From NCBI GenBank assembly GCA_039105265.1, contig JAPFFF010000034.1, positions 992,001-1,056,000 on the forward strand: DNA of 64,000 nucleotides. The letters are read 5' to 3'. Position numbers and translations under genes: made by a program. Positions within the stretch are counted from its first letter, which is position 1. Each line of letters starts with the position of its first letter. Below are positions 39,700 to 49,955 of this stretch, in pieces. This DNA is from Tritrichomonas musculus. Taxonomy: Eukaryota; Parabasalia; Tritrichomonadida; Tritrichomonadidae. A model generated the notes under the pieces. The model had not been told where the DNA came from. It did no database searches and saw only the letters and a program-made list of their open reading frames with translations.

Positions 39700-42600
39700 A
39701 TGCAAACCAGTCTATCTAGCCTTAACACTCAATTTAAGGAATTGTGCCTTTCGATTAAAAATAAATTTTTGCAGGAAATCTTTAAAAAAATTGATTTTCA
39801 TTTTTATTTAAATACAAATGAATTTATTGATGAAATAGCACAATACCCCAAAGAATCAAAAATTACCGTTAAAGACGAATATTCAGAAAATAATGGTAAC
39901 CAATACTTTTTTGCTTGTTTCGAAAAAAAATTTATTATTGTCCAGATAAAAAATGAATCGGACACCTTAAATCTAAAAAATTGTTTGCTTAAACATAAAT
40001 TTGAGATATACTGCTTACCTAAAACGAATGATGATGATAGAATATTTAATTCAGAAATTGACCATTTTTCATCTAATTTTAGGATTACAAATGAAAAACA
40101 AAACCAATTTTGGATGACAATTATCAAATGCATTTGTGGGTTTTTAATCAAGAAAAGTTACCAAAAATCAAGACTTAGAAATAAAAACGATGAAAAATCA
40201 AAGAAAAAGTTTCTCGAAGATGATGAACAAATTAAATCAAAAGATAGTTTCATTACATTAAGAAAAATTGGAAAAGGTAGTTCTGCTTTTGTTGATTTAG
40301 TATATTACATTAAAACAGAGGAAATCTTTGCATTAAAAATTCCATTTGACGATGGAGATAAATATAATCAATTGATTGAGCGAGAACGATTAAATTATTT
40401 GAAAATTCAAGGTCCTTATATTGTAAAATATTATGGATACATTTTTATGAACTGCAAAAAAAAGTGTCTTCTTCTCGAATACGTTGAAGGTGAAACATTA
40501 GATCGTATTAATACAAAAGCACTCAATTATGAACAGAAATACAAAATAATTTCTGAGCTTTTGCATACAGTTCAGTATATTCACAAGAATGGACTCATAT
40601 ACCGTGATTTATACGCCAATAATATCATCATTAATAAGAATAATGATGCTATTTTAATCGATTTTGATAGAGTTATTGATGAAAAAGAACAACATACTCA
40701 CGATTTTGATCAAATTCAAGCTCCAGAAGCAGAAATAGGAGACAAATTTACAGATAAAACAGACATCTTTTCGTTGGGACGCATAATGTACCGCATTTTA
40801 TTTAATGAATTTCCAAAGACAAAATGCGAACAAGAAGTTGTAAATACTGAGATAATCTATGAATTGACCAACCTTTCAAACGATTCTAAAATTAAAGCAT
40901 TACTTGAGAAATGTTTTTACAAAGATCCAGTAAAAAGGTGCGATATAAATCAATTAATCTCTATGTTCGATGCGCTAAATTCAAATGTACAATATATTCT
41001 TGGTGTATCATATGTTGCACGCGATATAAAAAAAGCGATTCATTATTTTTCACTTGCTGCTAATCAAAATAATCCAAATGCACAATATACTCTTGGTGCA
41101 TTATATTTTACAGGTGAATATATCGAACGTGATATAAACAAAGCGATTCATTATTTTTCACTTGCTGCTAATCAAAATAATCCAAATGCACAATATCATC
41201 TTGGTGTAATATATGGTAGAGGTGAATATATTGCACGCGATATAAACAAATCGATTCATTATTATTCACTTGCTGCTAATCAAAATCATCCAAATGCACA
41301 ATTTAGTCTTGGTGTAATATATGGTAGAGGTGAATATATTGCAAGCGATATAAAAAAATCGATTCATTATTATTCACTTGCTGCTAATCAAAAACATCCA
41401 CATGCACAATATATTCTTGGTGTAATATATGTTACAGGTGAATGTGTTGAACGCGATATAAAAAAATCCATTTATTATCTTTCACTTGCTGCTAATCAAA
41501 AACATCCAAATGCACAATATCATCTTGGTTTAATATATGATAAAGGTGAATATATTGCACGCGATATAAAAAAAGCCATTTATTATCTTTCACTTGCTGC
41601 TAATCAAAAACATCCAAATGCACAATATCATCTTGGTTTAATATATGATAAAGGTGAATATATTGCACGCGATATAAAAAAAGCCATTTATTATCTTTCA
41701 CTTGCTGCTAATCAAAATCATCCAGATGCACAACTTAATCTTGGTTTAATATATGTTAAAGGTGAATATATCGAACGTGATATAAACAAAGCGATTCATT
41801 ATTTTTCATTTGCTGCTGATCAAAATCATCCACATGCACAATATAGTCTTGGTGCAATATATTTTACAGGTGAATATATCGAACGTGATATAAACAAAGC
41901 GATTCATTATTTTTCACTTGCTGCTAATCAAAATCATCCAGATGCACAACTTAATCTTGGTTTAATATATGTTACAGGTGAATATATTGCACGCGATATA
42001 AACAAATCGATTCATTATTATTCACTTGCTGCTGATCAAAATAATCCAGATGCACAATATAATCTTGGTTTAATATATCTTAAAGGCGAATATATTGCAA
42101 GCGATATAAAAAAATCGATTCATTATTTTTCACTTGCTGCTAATCAAAATCATCCACATGCACAAAATAGTCTTGGTTTAATATATGTTACAGGTGAATA
42201 TATTGCAAGCGATATAAACAAAGCCATTTATTATTTTTCACTTGCTGCTAATCAAAAACATCCAGATGCACAATATCATCTTGGTTTAATATATGATAAA
42301 GGTGAATATATCGAACGTGATATAAACAAAGCGATTCATTATTATTCAATTGCTGCTGATCAAAATCATCCACATGCACAATATAATCTTGGTGTAATAT
42401 ATTTTACAGGTGAATATATCGAACGTGATATAAACAAAGCCATTCATTATTTTTCACTTGCTGCTAATCAAAATTATCCAGATGCACAATATAATCTTGG
42501 TTTAATATATGTTAAAGGCGAATATATTGCACGCGATATAAACAAATCGATTCATTATTTTTCACTTGCTGCTAATCAAAATTATCCAGATGCACAATAT

Positions 42601-43773
42601 AATCTTGGTTTAATATATGTTAAAGGTGAATATATTGCAAGCGATATAAACAAAGCGATTCATTATTTTTCACTTGCTGCTAATCAAAATCATCCAGATG
42701 CACAATATAGTCTTGGTGTAATATATGATAAAGGTGAATATATTGCACGCGATATAAACAAAGCGATTCATTATTATTCACTTGCCGCTAATCAAAATCA
42801 TCCACATGCACAATATAGTCTTGGTGTAATATATTTTCGAGGTGAATATATTGCACGCGATATAAACAAAGCCATTTATTATTTTTCACTTGCTGCTAAT
42901 CAAAATTATCCAGATGCACAATATAATCTTGGTGTAATATATTTTACAGGTGAACATATTGCACGTGACATGAACAAAGCGATTCATTATTTGTCACTTG
43001 CTGCTAATCGAAATCAACCACAAGCACAATTGATTATTGGAAAATGGCATTTATTCGGCACTTTTATAGAAAAGGATATCAAAAAAGGTGTTTTTTTTAT
43101 TTGCCAATCTCCATTTAATGGTAATAAAGCGGCATTTTTTAATGTAGGATATTTGTTTCATGAAGGAAAATATCTAGAAAAAAATATCATGGAAGCCATC
43201 AAATATTATAAAGAAGCATCATCGTTTAATAATAAATATTCGAAGAACAACCTTGGAATCATTTATAAAAATGGCTTTGGAGATGAAATTAAACCTAATC
43301 TTGGATTGGCAAATGAATATTTTAAAGAAGCAATTAAACAAAAAAATGATAAAATTGCGATGTACAATCTTGCTCATATGTATTTATACAATGATCATAT
43401 TAAAGAAGAATTTGATACAATTGATTTATTAATACAATCATTAAGCGATGATTTTGTTGATTCTTTAATATTATTATGCATTGCATTATTCAAGACATAT
43501 GAACAGGACTTAGAGAAAATTGATCAAAAACTCAATAAAATCGAAATAAAAACCAAAAACAAAGTCAATACATTGATCTGCGAATTGATTAACAAAAAAA
43601 CTTCTTATGAAAGTCTCTACAAAAAATATAAAAATATTGATTTTTTGTACGATATTTTAGAAGCCCCCATAAAATCTAACGAAATAATTAAAAAAGAAGA
43701 ATATGATAATAAAAAAGGAACATCCAAAGAAATAACATCAATTTTTTATGAAGGATTTGGAATTGATATATAA
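39700..43773 (+). CDS. Protein kinase fused to a long Sel1-repeat array
   Basis: A 1357-aa protein. Residues about 1-185 are an unassigned N-terminal region. The kinase domain covers about 185-430: glycine loop GKGSSAFVDLV (189 on), the ATP-contacting Lys in FALKI (about 210), catalytic loop YRDLYANNI (about 301, Asp and Asn present), and DFD instead of DFG at about 321. With the core residues present it is probably active, with an altered metal-binding motif. From about 430 to 1110 follow 19 Sel1 repeats of 36 residues (GEYIARDINKAIHYFSLAAN), nearly identical to each other, then about four divergent ones, then a Lys-rich tail. Sel1 arrays form alpha-solenoids that bind partner proteins. Kinase-Sel1 fusions fit trichomonad genomes. 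Substrates unknown. Confidence 0.93.
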   Translation: MQTSLSSLNTQFKELCLSIKNKFLQEIFKKIDFHFYLNTNEFIDEIAQYPKESKITVKDEYSENNGNQYFFACFEKKFIIVQIKNESDTLNLKNCLLKHKFEIYCLPKTNDDDRIFNSEIDHFSSNFRITNEKQNQFWMTIIKCICGFLIKKSYQKSRLRNKNDEKSKKKFLEDDEQIKSKDSFITLRKIGKGSSAFVDLVYYIKTEEIFALKIPFDDGDKYNQLIERERLNYLKIQGPYIVKYYGYIFMNCKKKCLLLEYVEGETLDRINTKALNYEQKYKIISELLHTVQYIHKNGLIYRDLYANNIIINKNNDAILIDFDRVIDEKEQHTHDFDQIQAPEAEIGDKFTDKTDIFSLGRIMYRILFNEFPKTKCEQEVVNTEIIYELTNLSNDSKIKALLEKCFYKDPVKRCDINQLISMFDALNSNVQYILGVSYVARDIKKAIHYFSLAANQNNPNAQYTLGALYFTGEYIERDINKAIHYFSLAANQNNPNAQYHLGVIYGRGEYIARDINKSIHYYSLAANQNHPNAQFSLGVIYGRGEYIASDIKKSIHYYSLAANQKHPHAQYILGVIYVTGECVERDIKKSIYYLSLAANQKHPNAQYHLGLIYDKGEYIARDIKKAIYYLSLAANQKHPNAQYHLGLIYDKGEYIARDIKKAIYYLSLAANQNHPDAQLNLGLIYVKGEYIERDINKAIHYFSFAADQNHPHAQYSLGAIYFTGEYIERDINKAIHYFSLAANQNHPDAQLNLGLIYVTGEYIARDINKSIHYYSLAADQNNPDAQYNLGLIYLKGEYIASDIKKSIHYFSLAANQNHPHAQNSLGLIYVTGEYIASDINKAIYYFSLAANQKHPDAQYHLGLIYDKGEYIERDINKAIHYYSIAADQNHPHAQYNLGVIYFTGEYIERDINKAIHYFSLAANQNYPDAQYNLGLIYVKGEYIARDINKSIHYFSLAANQNYPDAQYNLGLIYVKGEYIASDINKAIHYFSLAANQNHPDAQYSLGVIYDKGEYIARDINKAIHYYSLAANQNHPHAQYSLGVIYFRGEYIARDINKAIYYFSLAANQNYPDAQYNLGVIYFTGEHIARDMNKAIHYLSLAANRNQPQAQLIIGKWHLFGTFIEKDIKKGVFFICQSPFNGNKAAFFNVGYLFHEGKYLEKNIMEAIKYYKEASSFNNKYSKNNLGIIYKNGFGDEIKPNLGLANEYFKEAIKQKNDKIAMYNLAHMYLYNDHIKEEFDTIDLLIQSLSDDFVDSLILLCIALFKTYEQDLEKIDQKLNKIEIKTKNKVNTLICELINKKTSYESLYKKYKNIDFLYDILEAPIKSNEIIKKEEYDNKKGTSKEITSIFYEGFGIDI
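40987..43030 (+). repeat. 108-bp coding tandem repeat (Sel1 units)
   Basis: About nineteen 108-bp units, each one Sel1 repeat. They differ at only a few positions per unit (for example GATGCACAATATAATCTTGG against CATGCACAATATAGTCTTGG), and variants are shuffled among units in blocks, as expected from recent duplication and gene conversion. Confidence 0.92.
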
Positions 43774-44013
43774 TATGTTCCCAGAAGGATGTAAAAATAA
43801 TTAAGCCGCCATAGCGACTTTTGGCGTAATTGCGACACGCCTCATCAAAACAACCTGGCGGTCAGATCGAAAAGAGAAAATTTAAAATTAGAAAGCAAAA
43901 GAATTTTTATAATTATTATAGATAATCAAATTATATTTATATATATGAAAAAGAATAAAATATTTATGATTTGCTTACGTGTTTTATTGTTCTTTAAATT
44001 ATTTTGTATTTAT
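43774..44013. other. Intergenic DNA between convergent genes
   Basis: Contains a short GC-richer stretch (about 43800-43865) and, near 43920-43985, an inverted relative of the DNA after the 39233 stop. No gene seen. Confidence 0.5.
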
Positions 44014-45640
44014 TCAATGAAATTTAAATTTGATTTGATTTGACATCAAATAACATTCAATATTATCGTGATTTCTTTTTATATTTAATTGGTTCTTTTC
44101 ATTTGATTCTGATGAAATTGACTCTTTCTGTTCATTTGATGGAATTTCATCTTTTTGTGAATCCTGTGTGATACTGACTCCTTCATCCTGTTTGTTTGAT
44201 AATGAATATTTATTCATCAATTGTGAATCATTCACTCGATTCTCATTTGCACTCAATGATGATGACGATTTATCTGTACTTTTTTGTAAATTCCATGATA
44301 GATTACTTACGTCATTAGATTTATCTGTGTTTGTTGATTCCATGTGGATGTATTTGAATCATTAGATTTATCTGTGTTTGATTGCAAATTCAATTTGAAT
44401 GTGCTTGCGTCATTAGATTTATCTTTATTTGTTTGATTCCATGTGGATGCATTTGAATTATTAGATTTATCTTTGCTTTCTGGCTGATTCCGTGTGGATA
44501 TATTTAAATCATTAGGAAGGACTGGCATTATGAATGAGAATGGAAGATTAAATGATTTTTGTTCTTTGTTTGTTTGTTCCTCCAGCAAAGAAGTTTTTCT
44601 TTGATTGAAATTATCTGAATTTGAGTCGGTTTGTAATTCTACAGGCAAAATAATATTTGATGTTCCCCATTTATTTGAATGATCATCTTCATCAAACCAA
44701 CAAGATCCATTATCGTTTGAATTCTTTCCCCAACCAATGTTAGGATCGTTTTCGATGTTTGAATTGCTAGAAGCTTTCCATTCAAAATGACAAGCGCCAC
44801 TTTTCTTGTTAATTGATTTACCAAAATTCTTAGAGAATGCTTCTGTTGCAATATTTATTGTATCACCTAAACGTGCACTGATGTCTTTATCATTTAATTT
44901 GAATGAATTTTGAGGGGTAGAACCGTTTTTCTTATTATTTTTACCAAAAATAGTTCGAGGCTCTGAAAGTGTTGATAATAATTTCTTTAAGTATAATTCT
45001 TTGTCTTTGATAGCTTCATAATTAGAATCATTTCTTTCTTCCGCAATTTCTTGTGCATCTTGGCCTTTGTTGTTCTTCTTCAAGAAATCAAGGTCTTCAA
45101 ATTTAAACAATTCTTCAATGTTCGATTTTTGATAAAGTCTCGTTGAAATCATCAGAACTGTTTCTCTTTCTACATTCAATCAATTTTCGTTCAAGGAATT
45201 CTTTGAAGATGCTCTGATTACTTGATTTAGCCAGCATATGAAGATATGTTTGTGATATTGAATCTGTCAAATCTAATTCATTTTTATATGTGATATTGAA
45301 TCTGTCAAATATAATAAGTTTTGCAATTTCCGAATTACGATGAGAAATTGCTGTCATTAAAGGAGAAGAGCCTGTGTTTGGAATAAACAAATTTGGATTA
45401 ATTTTTCTCATATTAAGAAGTTTCTTTGCTAAATCACTTTGATTATACATACAAGCATAAATAAGAAACGAATACTTAGAATTAACACAGTTAGGATCAA
45501 TATCTTCAATATCAAGTATTCGATTTAAAATCTTTAGATTAGTATTGTTAATGATCATATTATCATCATTGTTATTGTTGTCATTATTTGGCTTAATTGA
45601 AAATGGTTTTTCAAAATATTGACCTACTTTAGTTCTTTTT
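44014..45640 (-). pseudogene. 5'-truncated, frameshifted ankyrin and Asn/Ser-rich protein gene
   Basis: Leftward reading begins with coding-like sequence before any ATG (RTKVGQYFEKPFSIKPNNDN), then ankyrin repeats (NSKYSFLIYACMYNQSDLAK, TGSSPLMTAISHRNSEIAKL, and FKFEDLDFLKKNNKGQDAQE). A low-complexity region follows with a repeated motif of about 15 residues (KSNDSNTSTWNQ, KSNNSNASTWNQ, KSNDVSNLSWNL). The reading frame changes twice, in 45115-45179 and 44307-44343, where the open pieces overlap. The 5' end abuts an AT microsatellite, so the N-terminal part is gone. The tail region is related to that of the low-complexity gene at 38172. Host gene relic. Confidence 0.7.
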
Positions 45641-45726
45641 TTTTATATATATATATATTTATAAAATTATATATTTATAAAATTATATATTTATAAAATT
45701 ATATATTTATAAAATTATATATTTAG
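45640..45726. repeat. AT microsatellite and 16-bp tandem repeat
   Basis: A TA run followed by about four to five copies of TTATAAAATTATATAT, directly at the broken 5' end of the ankyrin relic. Confidence 0.85.
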
Positions 45727-46084
45727 AATAAAATGTTCATTTATTGTTTCTCCTAGTTAATCAATTTAGGTTTGATTTTTAAGCTAGATTTTACAAATAA
45801 CTTGCATGATTAATTGCATATTATAGTTTCCAATGATTCCCTTATTATTTATCACTTGGCCGATCAAATGAACGTAACGTTCATTTATGAACAACATTTT
45901 TTAAAAATAAATTTAATTTATATATCTTTTATGTCTGTCTTTTTTTGAATATAAAATTTAAAATAAATATGATTACTCTAAATATTTTTTTTCAAAATTC
46001 AAACATTTAAATAAAATAGAATCAATATATATAAACAACGTGATGACTTTTGTTTTTATTAATTCATTAATATTAAATCGAATT
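45727..46084. other. Intergenic DNA
   Basis: No gene or bounded element seen. Confidence 0.4.
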
Positions 46085-46700
46085 ATGAATCATTCTGATT
46101 GAACTCATTCTTCTGGTTGAACTCGATCTGTTGATTGAACTCGATGTTCTGGTTGATCTCATTCTTCTGGTTGATCTCATTCTTCTGGTTGAACTCGATC
46201 TTCTGGACGAATTAAATCTTCTGGTTGAACTCGATCTTCTGGTTGATCTCATTCTTCTGGTTGATCTCATTCTTCTGGTTGAACTCGATCTTCTGGACGA
46301 ATTAAATCGTCTGGTTGAACTCGATCTTCTGGACGAATTAAATCGTCTGGTTGAACTCGATCTGTTGATTGAACTCGATGTTCTGGTTGATCTCATTCTT
46401 CTGGTTGATCTCATTCTTCTGGTTGAACTCGATCTTCTGGACGAATTAAATCGTCTGGTTGAACTCGATCTTCTGGACGAATTAAATCGTCTGGTTGAAC
46501 TCGATCTGTTGATTGAACTCGATGTTCTGGTTGATCTCATTCTTCTGGTTGATCTCATTCTTCTGGTTGAACTCGATCTTCTGGACGAATTAAATCTTCT
46601 GGTTGAACTCGATCTTCTGGACGAATTAAATCGTCTGGTTGAACTCGATTTTCTGGTTGATCTCTATCTGTCCGTTGAACTCGAAATACAGCTTCTAGTT
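46085..46700. repeat. 18-bp minisatellite with higher-order structure
   Basis: About 34 units of 18 bp based on AACTCGATCTTCTGGTTG. Distinct variants (AACTCGATCTGTTGATTG, AACTCGATGTTCTGGTTG, ATCTCATTCTTCTGGTTG, AACTCGATCTTCTGGACG, AATTAAATCGTCTGGTTG) recur in a fixed order, giving a higher-order unit of about 144 bp repeated roughly three times. Because 18 is a multiple of three, long open frames exist on both strands (Arg/Ser-rich leftward, Leu/Asp-rich rightward), but neither has a credible start or neighbour and I do not call a gene. Confidence 0.9.
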
Positions 46701-46721
46701 GAAATAAATTTTTCTAAATGA

Positions 46722-47364
46722 ATTTGCAAGTTGAGTTGAAATCGTTTGTAAATTTGCAAGCAACTCAGTCATGCAAGTTCAAAGTTTTTTCATAAATTTT
46801 TTGAAAATGTTTATTTTATTTTTATTTTTTGAGTTTGGTAAAAAACTTTTTGAATTTTGAAAATCCATCCCAAAAGAAATTATCAAAAAAAGCTTTATTA
46901 TACAAATATTTCATTATTTTGAAAGGTAAAAAGCATTTATTAACTAATGAATTTTATAAAAATAAATATTTAAATAAAATTTAATAAATACTATTAATTT
47001 TTTATGCTCTTTTATTGAGATATTAGTAAGCCTTGGTTTTTGTATTTATAATTGTATACAACTTGTCCGTTTAAAAATTACAATTGTAAATACGTTATTT
47101 TCTCGATATTAGTTTTTTATTTTTATCTTGATCTACAATTATTTCTTTATATTAAAAATGTTTTAAATAATTTAAAAATAAAATGATATAATAGTAAAAT
47201 GTTTTTCAAATTAAATTCAATACGGTATATATATAAAAGTTAGTCTTGATGAAAAATACGTTACGATCACTACTCATTGAATAGCATTTATAAATATAAA
47301 ATAATGATATTTATTAGATATTAATTATAACGAAATTTTCAAAAAATAAAAAAATAAAATAAAA
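46722..47364. other. AT-rich intergenic DNA
   Basis: No gene or bounded repeat seen between the minisatellite and the 3' end of the actin-like gene. Confidence 0.45.
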
Positions 47365-48459
47365 TTAAGGGCATTTTCTAACAATGTTTGATCCAGATTC
47401 ATTGTACTCCTGACTGCTGACCATCATATCTTTGAATGTAGGCAATGATGCAAATATTGAGCCTCCAATCCATGATGCATATTGTCTCCTATGTGGCTCA
47501 ACAACATTAACTTCAACTCCAGCACTAGCATGCTTAATCATCTCCTTCTCAATTCTTTCGTGAAATTGATTCAATTTTGTCGTTCCACCAGAAATGACGA
47601 TGCTCGAGTAAAGCTCTTTATGGATTTTCGGATCACATTTTTCAATTGATTCAAACAAAATTTGATCAATTCCTTTGCAATCAAAACCGTTCATCTGTGG
47701 CTTGAATAGAATCTCAGAACTTTGGAAGATTTCACGTCCGATTTTGATTGCATTTCCATCTGGCAGTGAATAATTAAAAAATGACTCTTCCTTTTGGAGT
47801 TCTTGTTCAAAGTCAGACGATAAATAGCAATGCTTTTCTTTGATGTCACGGACAATTTCTCTTTGTGAAAATGAAGTGAAGTGATATCCTCTTTCATTCA
47901 AAAATTTCTGAAGTGTTGATGTCACATCACTTCCTCCAATGTTCATTGGAACTGCCGTGTTTGTAATGTAGTAGCCTCCGTAGATTGGTGTTGCTAGTGA
48001 AGCTGAATCACCTGAATCAAGGACAACTCCGTTCAGCCGTCCTGCTGAGTAAAGAGAAAGAACCGACTGTTTTGCCACGTAAAACAAAGGAACATTGAAT
48101 TTTTCAAACATGATTTGAATCATTTGTTCTCGGTTCTCTTTGGTGTTGAGAGTGTCGTCAGTTAAAAGGATTGGATGTGATGATGATTCAATGTGAAGTT
48201 GATTAGTAAATATGTAATTCCAGATCTTTTCCATATCTTCCCAATTGGTAATAATTCGGTGATTTATTGGATATTTTAGATTTAGGATATCTGCTTTTGA
48301 GTAAGCATCATTGCTAATATAAACATCATTTGTTTGTGGATCTATACCATTAAATGAATTTACAATTACTGTTGGATTTTGATCCCCGGCAAATCCTGCT
48401 TTACATGTTTGTGATCCATTGTCAATAACTACAGGTCGAGTATCGCTTGGTAAAGACAT
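47365..48459 (-). CDS. Divergent actin-like protein
   Basis: A 364-aa protein, slightly shorter than actin (about 375). Actin-fold ATPase motifs are clear: VVIDNGSQTCKAGFAGDQNP (first phosphate loop), VVLDSGDSASLATPIYGGY (second phosphate loop, with changes from the usual DSGDGVTH), a YSSIVISGGTTKL adenosine-contacting motif and RRQYASWIGGSIFASLPTF. The end reads NIVRKCP where actin has IVHRKCF. The DNase-loop region is replaced by FNGIDPQTNDVYISNDAYSK. It is therefore an actin-family protein rather than conventional actin; whether it polymerises is open. A TCATTT Inr at 48469-48464 lies just before the ATG. It is divergent from the winged-helix gene, 183 bp between starts. Confidence 0.85.
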   Translation of the reverse strand: MSLPSDTRPVVIDNGSQTCKAGFAGDQNPTVIVNSFNGIDPQTNDVYISNDAYSKADILNLKYPINHRIITNWEDMEKIWNYIFTNQLHIESSSHPILLTDDTLNTKENREQMIQIMFEKFNVPLFYVAKQSVLSLYSAGRLNGVVLDSGDSASLATPIYGGYYITNTAVPMNIGGSDVTSTLQKFLNERGYHFTSFSQREIVRDIKEKHCYLSSDFEQELQKEESFFNYSLPDGNAIKIGREIFQSSEILFKPQMNGFDCKGIDQILFESIEKCDPKIHKELYSSIVISGGTTKLNQFHERIEKEMIKHASAGVEVNVVEPHRRQYASWIGGSIFASLPTFKDMMVSSQEYNESGSNIVRKCP

Positions 48460-48642
48460 TTAAAAATGAAATGTAAAAATTGAATTAAATCCTGAATAAT
48501 TTTTTGTGAAGGGACAATCTAAAAAACTCTTTCAATTTTTCTGAATACTTTCAAATATTGAAATCCTTTTTAAATATTTCAAAGAATATATTGAAATAAT
48601 TGATAGGGGACAATTTTAAAAAAAGAAGTTCACTTCCAATTA
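48460..48642. promoter_or_regulatory. Divergent promoter of the actin-like and winged-helix genes
   Basis: A 183-bp gap with an Inr close to each start: TCATTT on minus (48469-48464) before 48459, and TCACTT on plus (48630-48635) before 48643. Transcription of both should start within about 15 nt of the ATGs, giving very short leaders, as is usual in trichomonads. Confidence 0.7.
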
Positions 48643-49491
48643 ATGGCATCGGAACATGCTATAAATCACAAATTTGAAAGCATTGAAGAAGCAGTGAATC
48701 ATGTTTTTCAATCAGAGAGAACATCACTGCTTAGTTTTGATCGAATTTGTGAAGTTCTTAAAAACGACAATTTATATTATGCTTCTAAAAAGCAAGGTAT
48801 CCAGCCATGCTCATCAATTTCACGTCGAAGGATATCGTTTATTCTATCCACTTCAGATCATTTTATTCGAGCTGGCACAGAACGAAGCTGTATGTGGCAA
48901 TTAAAACCTCATAATGAGCTTTATCTCAGCGATTCCACAATACGTAGCTTCATTGAACAGCTACTTTCTACTAATGGTCCGATGACTATTCAGCAAATAT
49001 TGAACAGTTCAAGTTTATCAGGCGCTAATGAAGCCGTTTATCAACGTTTTTTCAAAGACAATGAAAGCTATTTTACAATGTCAGAAGAAGGTATGTTTTG
49101 GTTTGCAAACGAGCCAATTCCACGTCAGAACAACTTTGAAAACATCAACGCAGCACTCGTGCACGCAATGAAGGAGTTTCCAGACGGTGCGTCTATTGAG
49201 GAAGTTCATTGGTTCCTTTGCTTGTCAACAATCAATGGTGCAAAGACAATCACAAGAAGATCGATATCTAGAGAATTGTCTCGTCGTCCGGAATTGTTTC
49301 TTCACGTCTCGAGAGCTAGATACACGCTGAACAAAGAAGCAAAAGAGGAAAGTAAAGCAAAAGTTGAGACAGAATTGCAGAACACTTCACTGAATGACTT
49401 TTTGAATGAAGAATACCAAAACGAAGATGACTTTTTCGATCCATCGTCTTTTTTCGGTAATGATGTGTTTAATTTTGATGGATACACTTAG
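48643..49491 (+). CDS. Putative transcription regulator with tandem winged-helix-like domains
   Basis: A 282-aa protein. Three regions look like winged-helix folds: about residues 12-88 (EEAVNHVFQSERTSLLSFDR to MWQLKP), 100-155 (TIRSFIEQLLSTNGPMTIQQ to FWFANE) and 168-232 (INAALVHAMKEFPDGASIEE to RARYTLNKE). Each has a predicted recognition helix followed by a strand ending in W/Y-x-L, reminiscent of HARE-HTH-type domains. The tail is acidic and aromatic (NEDDFFDPSSFFGNDVFNFD), as in activation or partner-binding tails. Start supported by TCACTT at 48630. Trichomonads have an Inr-binding protein (IBP39) with a winged-helix domain; I cannot tell whether this is related. Function inferred only. 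Confidence 0.55.
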   Translation: MASEHAINHKFESIEEAVNHVFQSERTSLLSFDRICEVLKNDNLYYASKKQGIQPCSSISRRRISFILSTSDHFIRAGTERSCMWQLKPHNELYLSDSTIRSFIEQLLSTNGPMTIQQILNSSSLSGANEAVYQRFFKDNESYFTMSEEGMFWFANEPIPRQNNFENINAALVHAMKEFPDGASIEEVHWFLCLSTINGAKTITRRSISRELSRRPELFLHVSRARYTLNKEAKEESKAKVETELQNTSLNDFLNEEYQNEDDFFDPSSFFGNDVFNFDGYT

Positions 49492-49955
49492 ATAAATCTG
49501 CTGAACAGGCTAGGTGAATATTTAATATTTGATGAAAATTATAATATTGTTTCTTTATGCTTATTTGTTTATTATAAGTTATATAAATTATATTATGTTC
49601 GTTTTTATTTCTTTTCTTTTTTTTTTTTTTCATTAGAAATTTCATGTATTTTTTGCAATATAAGGATTTGATTGTTCCACAAATATATTTAACCAAAAAT
49701 TTAAAGAAAATAAGAAAATTAATGAGAAAATTGAGATCAATGAGAAGAATAAGATTTTTGGATTGATTTTTATTAAAGATAAAAATGAGAAGAATGATAT
49801 TAATTTAAAAAATGAGATTAATTAAATAAATATGATTGATGAGAAGAATAAAATTAATGAGAAAAAAAAGATTTATTCTTTCAACCTACTTATTCAAAAA
49901 ATTCAGAATTCATTCGATTTTTCAAAGAACTTATTCAAAAAAATCAATAAAGCTT
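49492..49955. other. Intergenic DNA with purine-rich degenerate repeats
   Basis: About 49700-49870 is built of irregular GAGAAGAATAAGATTAATGAG-like words. The acetyltransferase frame can be extended into this stretch as a low-complexity basic leader (to a TTG at 49836), which I regard as artificial. Confidence 0.5.

Noticed and set aside
46073-46721. Arg/Ser-rich and Leu/Asp-rich frames on opposite strands
   Set aside because: Both are by-products of an 18-bp tandem repeat without in-frame stops; no start context or non-repetitive coding part.
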